Shown: piece after piece, positions 1 to 5,209 of the stretch
Position numbering within the stretch: position 1 is the stretch's first letter
How the letters are laid out: the number at the start of each line of letters is the position of its first letter
Assembly: GCA_021852245.1 (NCBI GenBank)
Contig: JAJZNY010000205.1
Span: 1 to 5,209 of the forward strand
DNA length: 5,209 nucleotides
Source: Planctomycetota bacterium
GTDB lineage: Bacteria > Planctomycetota > Phycisphaerae > WQYP01
Reading direction: 5' to 3'
Program-made: the position numbers and the translations under genes
The notes under the pieces: model-generated
The model's database searches: none
What the model saw: only the letters and a program-made list of their open reading frames with translations
Told to the model about the DNA's origin: nothing

Positions 1-2680
1 CTTCGGCCATGGTGCGGAAAAGCGACGCGATGCGGCCGTTCATTTCCGCCTCAAACTGCTTGATATCTTTTTGAAGCTGCTTTTTCTGCTCATCATTAAG
101 CTGTCCGCGACGGGCGAAATGATGGGCGGCAATGACCACGCCTTCCGTACCGGCTGGCACTTCCAGGGAATCGTTCTTCACGTCCTCGCCGGCGCGGCCG
201 AAAATGGCGTGCAGAAGCTTTTCCTCGGGCGAGAGCTCGGTTTTGCTCTTCGGCGAAACCTTGCCTACGAGAATATCTCCGGGCAGAACGTGTGTGCCGA
301 TGCGGACAATACCACGATCATCCAGATTCTTAAGGGCCTTTTCGCTCACATTCGGGATATCGCGCGTGAATTCTTCACGCCCCAGCTTGGTTTCACGCAC
401 TTCAACATCAAATTCTTCGATGTGTATCGACGTAAAAGTGTCGTTCTTGATCAGCCGCTCATTGACGACGATGGCGTCTTCAAAGTTGTATCCATCGTAG
501 GTCATGAACGCGACAAGCACATTGCGTCCCAGTGCCAGTTCACCATTGCGGCATGCGGGGCCGTCGCCGATGATCTGGTCTTTTTTCACTTTCTGGCCGA
601 TCGAAACAATCGGTTTTTGCGTGAGACAGGTTTTATCATTGAGACCGGCGTTCTTCCGCAGACGATATTCATCGGAATTGTCGATCACAATCCGTGTGCT
701 GTCGACATAGGTCACGGTTCCCGCCCGAGCAGCGCGAATCACCATGCCGCTGTTGAGCGGGACATGCTTTTCGAGCCCGGTACCGACGACCGGAGGTTCG
801 GTGATCAACAGAGGAACCGCCTGCCGTTGCATGTTGGAACCCATCAAGGCGCGGTTGGCGTCGTCGTGCTCCAAGAACGGGATCAGGGCTGCCGAGACCG
901 CAACCAACTGCTTCGGCGAAATGTCCACATAGTTGACTTCACTGCCGCGCACCTGCTGAAGATCGCCGTTCTGGCGGGCCAGAATCAAATCGGTGCGTAC
1001 TTCATGCGTTTTCGGATTGACAACTTCGGGCGGCGCCAGAATTGCCTTCATTTCCTCATCGGCGCGAAGATACCGGACTTTACCGTTTACCTTTCCGTCT
1101 TCCACAACACGGTACGGCGTAATAAGAAATCCGTATTCATCAACACCTGCATATATGGAAAGCGATGCGATAAGACCGATGTTCGTACCTTCCGGCGTTT
1201 CAATCGGACAGATGCGACCATAGTGCGAAATATGCACATCACGCACTTCATAGCCAGCACGTTTGCGGTTCAAACCGCCCGGCCCAAGTGCGGAAAGACG
1301 ACGCTCGTGCGTCAACTGCGCCAGCGGATTGGTTTGATCCACCACCTGCGAGAGTTCACTGCGGCCGAAGAAATATTCAATGGAGCTGCTGACACTTTTG
1401 GTGTTGACCAGTTCGACGATCTTGGTGATTTCCTCGGGAGCCTTGGTGGAGAGCCGATCGCTGACCGTCCGACGGAGTTTGAGGAAGCCCTTACGAAGTT
1501 CTTCCTGTGCCAGTTCATCAATGGTGCGGAGGCGTCGATTACCGAGGTGATCGATATCATCGACATACCCCTGCCCGGCACGGAGGTCGAGCATGTACTT
1601 GATCGACCCGACGACATCTTCTGACCGGAGGGTCATGACGTCTTCAGGGACATTCTGTTCGAATTTTCGGTTGATGCGGAAACGTCCGACGCGGCCAAGC
1701 CGGTAACGGTTGGTGTCGAAGAAACGCTCGTTGAAAAGGGACTTGGCTTTGTCATCGTTCGGCGGATTCCCAGGCCGCAGGCGGAGATAAATCTTTTTCA
1801 ACGCGTCTTTATGGTTGATGGAATCATCTTTGGCAAGCGTATTGAGAATCAGCGGATCGCTGACTTTTTCGATTACTTCCAATTTCTTCAGGTTGCCGGC
1901 CTGTATCTTGGTAATCTTTTCACCGATCTGCGCGCCGGCTTTGAGGAGTTCCTCACCCGTCTCAGGATCGACAATGGCACCGACCGTGTAGTAATCTGCC
2001 TTCAGCTGCCCCACCGGGATTTGCCGCGTTTCATAGAACGCCCGGATGATGGCTTCATTTTCGGAATATTTTTCGTCCAGCGCCCGCAAAAATGATGTCG
2101 CGGGAATTTTGCATGTTTTGTCAATGCGGACTTCCAGCGTGTCCTTTTTCGTGACGACAATTTCAATCCAACTGCCGCGCTCGGGTATAACCCGGCACGC
2201 ATGCAGCGGGCGGTCGCTCTCATCCGTCGAAACGAGGAAGTCCACACCCGGCGAACGATGCAGCTGCGAAACGATGACGCGTTCCGCTCCGTTGATAATG
2301 AACTCCCCACCACCGGTCATGATCGGAATGTCACCGAGGTAAATGCTCTCGTCGTGAATATCCGGCTTATCCTTCCGCACCAATCGAACCCGGATGCGAA
2401 ACTGCATGCCGTAAGTGAGCCGCAGCGCCCTGCATTCGTCCATGGAATAGCGGGGACGGCCCAATTCATAGCTGACATATTCAAGGCGCAGGCTCTGATC
2501 GTTGGATTCAATCGGGAAGACTTCGCGAAGCAGAGCCTCGAGCCCTTCGTTTTTACGGGATTCCGGTTCCACGTCCTTCTGCAGAAATCGGTGGTAGGCC
2601 GCCGTCTGCACATCAATCAAATTTGGAATAGGAGCAGCATCGCCGCGTTTCGAATAATTACGCACCTGCGTGATACGCAT
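1..2680 (-). CDS. rpoB: DNA-directed RNA polymerase subunit beta, N-terminal 893 residues (3' end beyond window)
   Basis: Beta subunit of the core RNA polymerase, which forms one side of the active-site cleft and carries the rifampicin pocket. Reading the minus strand from ATG at 2680-2678 gives one uninterrupted frame to the left edge. Landmarks in family order: HRSPG (residues 141-145), DHLGNRR (377-383), the rifampicin cluster (about 438-465, with D448, H458, R461 and S463), CPIETPEG (491-498), MQRQ (617-620) and NFED with E734-D735. These match E. coli E813-D814 and the rest of the E. coli order. The last 30 or so residues are a charged helix, probably the start of the lineage-specific insertion before the flap-to-active-site region. 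The start is supported by a GAGG Shine-Dalgarno six bases upstream and an in-frame TGA at 2686-2684. The catalytic C-terminal third is outside the window. Its orientation, divergent from rplA, is abnormal for this cluster. Identity is essentially certain. Confidence 0.98.
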   Translation of the reverse strand, partial: MRITQVRNYSKRGDAAPIPNLIDVQTAAYHRFLQKDVEPESRKNEGLEALLREVFPIESNDQSLRLEYVSYELGRPRYSMDECRALRLTYGMQFRIRVRLVRKDKPDIHDESIYLGDIPIMTGGGEFIINGAERVIVSQLHRSPGVDFLVSTDESDRPLHACRVIPERGSWIEIVVTKKDTLEVRIDKTCKIPATSFLRALDEKYSENEAIIRAFYETRQIPVGQLKADYYTVGAIVDPETGEELLKAGAQIGEKITKIQAGNLKKLEVIEKVSDPLILNTLAKDDSINHKDALKKIYLRLRPGNPPNDDKAKSLFNERFFDTNRYRLGRVGRFRINRKFEQNVPEDVMTLRSEDVVGSIKYMLDLRAGQGYVDDIDHLGNRRLRTIDELAQEELRKGFLKLRRTVSDRLSTKAPEEITKIVELVNTKSVSSSIEYFFGRSELSQVVDQTNPLAQLTHERRLSALGPGGLNRKRAGYEVRDVHISHYGRICPIETPEGTNIGLIASLSIYAGVDEYGFLITPYRVVEDGKVNGKVRYLRADEEMKAILAPPEVVNPKTHEVRTDLILARQNGDLQQVRGSEVNYVDISPKQLVAVSAALIPFLEHDDANRALMGSNMQRQAVPLLITEPPVVGTGLEKHVPLNSGMVIRAARAGTVTYVDSTRIVIDNSDEYRLRKNAGLNDKTCLTQKPIVSIGQKVKKDQIIGDGPACRNGELALGRNVLVAFMTYDGYNFEDAIVVNERLIKNDTFTSIHIEEFDVEVRETKLGREEFTRDIPNVSEKALKNLDDRGIVRIGTHVLPGDILVGKVSPKSKTELSPEEKLLHAIFGRAGEDVKNDSLEVPAGTEGVVIAAHHFARRGQLNDEQKKQLQKDIKQFEAEMNGRIASLFRTMAE

Positions 2681-2972
2681 CAGTCACCTCAGCCATCGTG
2701 TAAAGAAAAAAATCGTTTTCGAGCAGATCGCGGCTTCCAGCTCATTGAGTGCTGTAACATGGTGTTTTTATTACGCACATCCCGATGCGTACCACCGCAC
2801 TCCGCGATATATCCAGCGTCACCTGCGGGTGAACGCCCTCATAAATGTTTCCATCGGTAGTGGGGAAAATAAAACGAATTTACGGTATACAATGCTTCCT
2901 GCCTGGTTCATCATAGACCCACTATGGTAGGCATTTGGAACGGAAAACGCAAGTGTCGAAAAACTTCGCCCG
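2681..2972. other. rpoB-proximal half of the divergent intergenic region; no gene recognised
   Basis: No open frame here resembles a protein, and no tRNA or known RNA motif is visible. This stretch must contain the rpoB 5' leader and probably its promoter, on the minus strand. The best minus-strand -10 candidate is TATGAT at 2915-2910, but it has no good -35 partner, so the rpoB promoter is unresolved. A minus-strand T7 run (2712-2706) lies about 26 bases before the rpoB start. It follows only a very weak three-base-pair stem, so it is not a convincing attenuator. A small imperfect hairpin made of ACGCA and TGCGT arms lies at about 2773-2790. Confidence 0.5.
2684..2691 (-). promoter_or_regulatory. 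ribosome binding site of rpoB
   Basis: The minus strand reads TGAGGTGA here, with the GAGG core six bases before the ATG at 2680. An in-frame TGA overlaps this site, so no longer version of the protein is possible and the start is fixed. Confidence 0.8.
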
Positions 2973-3002
2973 TTGACACCCCGAGGGGGCGAGCGGTATA
3001 GT
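2973..3002 (+). promoter_or_regulatory. strong sigma-70-type promoter directed toward rplA
   Basis: A perfect -35 TTGACA (2973-2978) is separated by 18 bases from -10 TATAGT (2997-3002), which differs from TATAAT at one base. Transcription would start near 3009. The bases between the -10 and the start are GC-rich (ACCCGTCC), as in stringently controlled promoters of rRNA and ribosomal protein genes. The spacer contains a CCCC-GA-GGGG palindrome (2979-2988). An A-rich patch just upstream (2959-2963) could act as a weak UP element. It is the best promoter in the window, but it lies 508 bases from the rplA start, so its first product is a long untranslated RNA. Confidence 0.72.
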
Positions 3003-3010
3003 ACCCGTCC

Positions 3011-3057
3011 GCACTTCGCCAAACCACAGGGAAGTGCCCATTGCCGCGAGGCAATGG
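3011..3057 (+). repeat. two abutting hairpins at the 5' end of the candidate RNA
   Basis: Helix one has seven perfect pairs (3011-3017 with 3031-3037) and a 13-base loop. Helix two starts at the very next base, with eight perfect pairs (3038-3045 with 3050-3057) and a GCGA loop of the GNRA class. Adjacent helices without a linker can stack coaxially, and a GNRA cap is typical of folded RNA rather than of DNA operators. Confidence 0.7.
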
Positions 3058-3120
3058 TATCTGTTTTCCGATGGCCACTTGGTGACGTCGGGATTCAGCC
3101 GCCGATTGGGCTGGAATTGG

Positions 3121-3144
3121 GGATCGATAGCTTTGAATCGATCC
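3121..3144 (+). repeat. perfect 8-bp inverted repeat
   Basis: GGATCGAT (3121-3128) and ATCGATCC (3137-3144) are exact reverse complements around an eight-base loop, and a G-U pair can extend the stem by one. CCTGAT/ATCAGG (3143-3148 with 3159-3164) overlaps the right arm by two bases, so the two stems either share a junction or compete. In DNA it could also serve as a dyad operator. Confidence 0.7.
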
Positions 3145-3326
3145 TGATCCTAAGTTTCATCAGGTGGAATGTGGGAGCCATAGTTGCCGGGTTTCCGGCG
3201 GCGAGATGTGTAACTGGCGGTCGAGCAGGTCATTCTCAATCGAGGATAAATGGGATGCGGAAACGCGAAATATCCCAGATTGCCTCGCAAATGACAGTTC
3301 CTTCCGCTAAGTTTCACCGGCGAGAT

Positions 3327-3390
3327 ACAGTTTTATGCAGCGAAGCCCGGTTTTGAACCGCCTGACGCTGGATCGTTAACACTGTTTTTT
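3327..3390 (+). terminator. weak terminator-like or attenuator-like structure with T tract
   Basis: Nested pairings can form: ACAGT (3327-3331) with ACTGT (3381-3385), CAGCG (3338-3342) with CGCTG (3366-3370), and an inner CGGTT/AACCG hairpin (3348-3360). A T run (3385-3390) follows directly. Geometrically this resembles an intrinsic terminator, but the outer stem is short and AT-rich and there are internal loops. It may end the candidate RNA or partly attenuate transcription into rplA, or it may be chance. Confidence 0.28.
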
Positions 3391-3495
3391 GCCCAACTCC
3401 CGCCGAATGCATCCTGCCGAACGCGTTCTGTTTCGGCGATGTCTTCCTGACAACTTTTTGGATGGTGTTTTTGCGCTTATTTGCGCACAACGTTT
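3391..3495 (+). other. rplA-proximal untranslated leader with two small hairpins
   Basis: No gene. GCCGAA/TTCGGC (3416-3421 with 3432-3437) is a perfect six-pair stem. TGCGC/GCGCA (3472-3476 with 3483-3487) is a perfect five-pair stem with a six-base AT-rich loop, ending nine bases before the rplA Shine-Dalgarno. A CTGACA at 3447-3452 resembles a -35 element, but no -10 lies at a workable distance. I therefore see no good rplA-proximal promoter, which favours transcription from 2973-3002. Confidence 0.45.
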
Positions 3496-3500
3496 AGGAG
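3496..3500 (+). promoter_or_regulatory. ribosome binding site of rplA
   Basis: AGGAG ends ten bases before the ATG at 3511, slightly longer than ideal but the only purine-rich core nearby. It decides the start: the frame is open up to a TTG at 3481, which would add ten residues foreign to the family and has no Shine-Dalgarno of its own. Confidence 0.7.
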
Positions 3501-3510
3501 TTACGAATCT

Positions 3511-4224
3511 ATGGCCATCAGAATCCGCGGGAAACGCTATCAAGCTGCCGCCAAATTAGCCCCCACCGCCCCGGTGAGCATTGAAAAGGCAGTGCCGATC
3601 TTGAAGCAATTCAAGGCGGCCAAATTTGATGAATCGGTGAATCTGGTCATGCATCTCGGCATCGACGCCAAGCAGGCCGATCAGGCGGTTCGCGGATCGG
3701 TCAGCCTGCCTAAAGGCATCGGCAAGACCAAAAAAGTCATCGCATTTGTGCAAGGCGCCAATGTTGAAGCCGCCAAAGCCGCCGGCGCCATCGAGGCGGG
3801 TGCTGATGATCTGATTAAAAAAGTTTCGGACGGCTGGCTGGACTTTGATGTCGCCATTGCCACTCCGGATATGATGCCCAAGATTACCCGGCTTGGTAAA
3901 GTTCTCGGCCCGCAGGGGAAAATGCCCAGCCCGAAAGCCGGTACGGTCACCAGTGATGTGGCAACCGCAGTTCGGGAATACACGGCAGGAAAGATTGAAT
4001 TTCGGAATGACGCCGGCGGGAACATCCATGCCGCTGTCGGGAAACTCAGCTTCCCCGAAGCCGACCTGATCGCCAACATCCATGCTTTTGTAGAAAATGT
4101 GCGGCGGCTCAAGCCCGCGACGGCCAAAGGCGTCTACATCAAGAAGGTCACGGTTCACAGCACTATGAGCCCCGGCGTGCAGATTGACGTCGGCCATCTG
4201 GACGCTGCAACCGAGGCCAACTGA
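3511..4224 (+). CDS. rplA: large ribosomal subunit protein uL1 (L1)
   Basis: Binds 23S rRNA helices 76-78 and forms the mobile L1 stalk, which guides deacylated tRNA out of the E site. In many bacteria it also represses its own mRNA. The product is 237 residues, normal for bacterial L1. It shows the two-domain pattern: domain I from the two termini (start MAIRIRGKRYQ; end with HSTMSPGV, T218-M219-S220-P221) and a central domain II. The family signature KVLGPQGKMPSPKAGT sits at 130-145. ATG 3511 is preferred over the upstream TTG at 3481 because of the AGGAG and because the extra ten residues have no counterpart in the family. It leads an operon with rplJ 60 bases downstream. rplK, its near-universal upstream partner, is absent; rpoB lies upstream and divergent. 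Identity is secure. Confidence 0.98.
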   Translation: MAIRIRGKRYQAAAKLAPTAPVSIEKAVPILKQFKAAKFDESVNLVMHLGIDAKQADQAVRGSVSLPKGIGKTKKVIAFVQGANVEAAKAAGAIEAGADDLIKKVSDGWLDFDVAIATPDMMPKITRLGKVLGPQGKMPSPKAGTVTSDVATAVREYTAGKIEFRNDAGGNIHAAVGKLSFPEADLIANIHAFVENVRRLKPATAKGVYIKKVTVHSTMSPGVQIDVGHLDAATEAN

Positions 4225-4284
4225 CACGAATGTAAAATTGGAAGCCGTCGCCTTTACTGAACGACTTTTTCTGAAGGAACCCAT
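4225..4284 (+). other. rplA-rplJ spacer, short, with possible hairpin
   Basis: Only 60 bases separate rplA and rplJ, shorter than the long L10-binding leader known upstream of rplJ in enterobacteria. GTAAA (4232-4236) can pair with TTTAC (4253-4257) around an inner GG/CC with a three-base bulge. Alternatively GTCG (4247-4250) can pair with CGAC (4262-4265) just before a T5 run. The two pairings overlap and exclude each other. Both are weak. The GAAGGAA Shine-Dalgarno of rplJ lies at 4273-4279. Confidence 0.3.
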
Positions 4285-4821
4285 ATGAGCAAACGAGTTA
4301 AAAATCTGGTGGCCAAGGAATTGGAAAAACGCCTTCACGGTGCGGACAGCGTGGTGGTGGTGGATTATGTCGGCATCAGCGCCAATGATGCCAACAAGCT
4401 CCGCAGCGGACTGCGCCAGAAAAAAGTCCGGATGACCGTCGTGCCGAACAGCCAGGCCAAACGGGCACTTAAGACCGCTGGCATGCAGACGGCAGATTCC
4501 CTGTTCGTCGGCACCAATGCGTTGGTATACGGCGGCGAATCGATTGTCGATCTGGTCAAGGAACTGGTTAACTCCAAGAAAGAAATTGAAAAACTGGTCA
4601 TTAAAGGCTCGGTCGTTGAAGGGCAGTTTCTTGATGCCCCGGCCACCGAAGCGCTGGCCAAGATGCCAAACAAACGCGAACTCCAGGGCATGATTGTCGG
4701 ACAGATTCTCGGCCCGGGCCGCAAACTCGCTGGCCAGATTGCCGGCCCCGGATCCAATATCGGCGGTATTATCAAGGCCGTTATTGAAAAACGGGAAAAG
4801 GAAACACCCGCAGCCGCCTGA
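4285..4821 (+). CDS. rplJ: large ribosomal subunit protein uL10 (L10)
   Basis: Anchors the L7/L12 dimers to the ribosome. Its N-terminal domain binds the 23S rRNA GTPase-associated region next to L11, and its C-terminal helix holds the L12 dimers in the stalk that recruits translational GTPases. The product is 178 residues, slightly longer than E. coli L10 (165). The N-terminal domain has the expected SVVVVDYVGISANDANKLR and VVPNSQAKRALK stretches. The tail carries two similar segments, GQILGPG (139-145) and GQIAGPG (150-156), before a final charged helix ending in KETPAAA. The start is backed by GAAGGAA six bases upstream. The next gene is rplL, its direct binding partner, 137 bases downstream. 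L10 with L12 often represses its own operon, but no clear binding site is visible in the short spacer. Identity is secure. Confidence 0.97.
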   Translation: MSKRVKNLVAKELEKRLHGADSVVVVDYVGISANDANKLRSGLRQKKVRMTVVPNSQAKRALKTAGMQTADSLFVGTNALVYGGESIVDLVKELVNSKKEIEKLVIKGSVVEGQFLDAPATEALAKMPNKRELQGMIVGQILGPGRKLAGQIAGPGSNIGGIIKAVIEKREKETPAAA

Positions 4822-4848
4822 TGGCGCGGGAGAATTGATGTTTTTTTT
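4807..4848 (+). other. hairpin overlapping the rplJ stop followed by a T8 tract
   Basis: CCCGC (4807-4811) and GCGGG (4826-4830) can pair, with inner GCC/GGC pairs and one bulged A, across the rplJ stop codon. A T8 run follows at 4841-4848, but ten bases after the stem, whereas an intrinsic terminator has its U tract immediately after. It may cause pausing or partial termination. More likely the T run belongs to the AT-rich rplL leader. Confidence 0.3.
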
Positions 4849-4902
4849 AGGTTGCTTAATGTTTTGTTTTGAACGGTTGGAGCCTGCCGCGAGCAGTTAA
4901 AA

Positions 4903-4919
4903 CGGGGCGCGTCGCCCCG
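4903..4919 (+). other. GC-rich hairpin in the rplJ-rplL spacer
   Basis: CGGGGCG (4903-4909) and CGCCCCG (4913-4919) are perfect complements around a three-base loop, giving a very stable seven-pair stem. No T run follows, so it is not an intrinsic terminator. It lies 39 bases before the rplL start and could be an RNA processing or stabilising element that sets the L12 level above L10, as the stalk stoichiometry requires. That role is inference. Confidence 0.55.
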
Positions 4920-4940
4920 GCTGTAATCGTCGAACATGTA

Positions 4941-4949
4941 AAGGAAAGG
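4941..4949 (+). promoter_or_regulatory. ribosome binding site of rplL
   Basis: AAGGAAAGG contains two overlapping purine-rich cores, the second nine bases before the ATG at 4959. A doubled Shine-Dalgarno in an unstructured A/T-rich context fits a heavily translated gene. Confidence 0.7.
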
Positions 4950-4958
4950 TGTTTTACC

Positions 4959-5209
4959 ATGGCAGAATTTGCTGCTGAAATCACGGAACTTGGCGATAAG
5001 ATCGTCGCTCTCTCGCTGCTGCAGGCGCGGCAGCTCAGCGAGTATCTCAAGGAGAAGCACGGCATCGAAGCCGCCGCAGGCGGAGCCGTCATGATGGCCG
5101 CACCGGCGGGCGGTGGCGCCGCAGCGGGCGGCGAGGCGAAGGCTGAAGAGCAGACCACGTTTGATGTGGTGCTCAAGGCGGCCGGCGAGAAGACCATTCA
5201 GGTCATTAA
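4959..5209 (+). CDS. rplL: large ribosomal subunit protein bL12 (L7/L12), N-terminal part (3' end beyond window)
   Basis: Multicopy stalk protein that binds L10 as dimers and recruits and stimulates EF-Tu, EF-G, IF2 and RF3. ATG 4959 opens a frame of 83 complete codons that runs off the right edge; the family is usually about 120-130 residues. Residues 1-38 are the helical dimerisation domain (SLLQARQLSEYLKEKHGIE). Next comes an Ala/Gly-rich flexible hinge (about 39-65, with GGAVMMAAP and a GGGAAAGGEA run). The C-terminal domain starts at TTFDVVLKAAGEKTIQVI, matching TEFDVILKAAG of E. coli. The GTPase-contacting face of that domain is outside the window. It follows rplJ by 137 bases in the same operon. 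The hinge style resembles Planctomycetota and some spirochaetes. Identity is secure. Confidence 0.95.
   Translation, partial: MAEFAAEITELGDKIVALSLLQARQLSEYLKEKHGIEAAAGGAVMMAAPAGGGAAAGGEAKAEEQTTFDVVLKAAGEKTIQVI

Larger units (their letters stand above)
3009..3390 (+). ncRNA. candidate structured RNA: independent ncRNA or long leader of the rplA operon
   Basis: Starts at the predicted start site of the promoter at 2973-3002 and contains closely spaced inverted repeats. These are GCACTTC/GAAGTGC (3011-3017 with 3031-3037); CCATTGCC/GGCAATGG closed by a GCGA tetraloop (3038-3057); ATTCAGCC with GGCTG-g-AAT (3093-3117, one bulge); GGATCGAT/ATCGATCC (3121-3144); GCCGG/CCGGC extended by wobble pairs (3183-3202); and TGGGAT-GCG-GAAA-CGC-(5-base bulge)-ATCCCA (3251-3277). 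The last element is an imperfect composite stem from 3327 to 3385, followed by T's to 3390. The first two helices abut and could stack. I see none of the conserved cores of RNase P RNA, tmRNA, SRP RNA or the common riboswitches. The structure is read directly from the sequence. That it is a functional RNA, and where it ends, are inferences. Confidence 0.42.

Noticed and set aside
71..1624. A 517-codon plus-strand open frame antisense to rpoB
   Set aside because: It is in exact codon register with rpoB on the other strand. Its openness only requires that rpoB avoid TTA, CTA and TCA codons, which it does. The translation has no family resemblance, while the minus strand is unmistakable RpoB.
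2706..2712. A minus-strand T7 tract before rpoB as an attenuator
   Set aside because: The only stem directly before it is three base pairs, too weak for an intrinsic terminator.
2201..2860. A 219-codon plus-strand frame over the rpoB 5' end and leader
   Set aside because: Mostly antisense to conserved RpoB sequence, with no recognisable protein features.
2973..3356. A 127-codon plus-strand frame in the intergenic region
   Set aside because: Its TTG start lies on the -35 hexamer of the promoter, it has no Shine-Dalgarno, and its sequence is not protein-like. The region is better explained by RNA structure.
3347..3373. A tRNA T-arm suggested by GGTTTTGAACC
   Set aside because: No acceptor stem, anticodon arm or GGTTCGAATCC-type consensus nearby; it is a small hairpin only.
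3003..3390. RNase P RNA, tmRNA, SRP RNA or a known riboswitch in the structured region
   Set aside because: The conserved cores I know (GAGGAAAGTCC of RNase P, the tRNA-like ends and tag frame of tmRNA, the SRP GGAAGGAAGCAGCC loop, T-box AGGGTGG, TPP and c-di-GMP cores) were not found on either strand by eye. A covariance-model search would be decisive.
3481..3510. A ten-residue N-terminal extension of L1 from TTG at 3481
   Set aside because: It has no Shine-Dalgarno and would overlap the AGGAG that serves ATG 3511. The added residues are not part of the L1 family.
3556..4338. A 260-codon minus-strand frame antisense to rplA
   Set aside because: Same codon register as rplA, so it is a by-product of rplA codon use. 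It would also run across the rplA-rplJ junction.

Overview
The window holds a rearranged piece of the bacterial ribosomal protein / RNA polymerase supercluster. It comes from a bacterium of moderate, slightly GC-rich base composition. By style of sequence (the L7/L12 N-terminal domain with its AAGGAVMMAAP hinge, the L10 tail with two GQI(L/A)GPG repeats, and the RpoB sequence) it looks most like the Planctomycetota or the wider PVC group. That placement is inference from memory of these families and was not checked by a search.

Layout: bases 1-2680 are rpoB on the minus strand, giving the first 893 residues; the rest of the gene, and probably rpoC, lies off the left edge. Bases 2681-3510 are an 830-base divergent intergenic region with no convincing protein gene. 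Bases 3511-4224 (rplA, L1), 4285-4821 (rplJ, L10) and 4959 to the right edge (rplL, L7/L12, partial) form a plus-strand ribosomal protein operon.

The gene order is unusual. In most bacteria rplK-rplA-rplJ-rplL-rpoB-rpoC are collinear on one strand. Here rpoB points away from rplAJL, and rplK is missing from its usual place just before rplA. One inversion of an rplA-rplJ-rplL block would explain both changes. It predicts rplK just beyond rplL on the opposite strand.

The most interesting stretch is in the divergent region. A strong sigma-70-type promoter (TTGACA, 18-base spacer, TATAGT; 2973-3002) fires toward rplA but lies about 500 bases upstream of it. Right after its predicted start is a run of perfect or near-perfect hairpins, two of them capped by GNRA tetraloops. 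The run reaches a loosely terminator-like structure ending in a T tract at 3390. Two short sequence motifs recur inside it in the same order. It could be a roughly 380-nt structured non-coding RNA or a long regulatory leader of the rplAJL operon. I do not recognise it as RNase P RNA, tmRNA, SRP RNA or a common riboswitch.

Together the genes make the RNA polymerase beta subunit, the ribosomal L1 stalk protein and the L10-L7/L12 stalk. The shared divergent region is where their synthesis could be coordinated.
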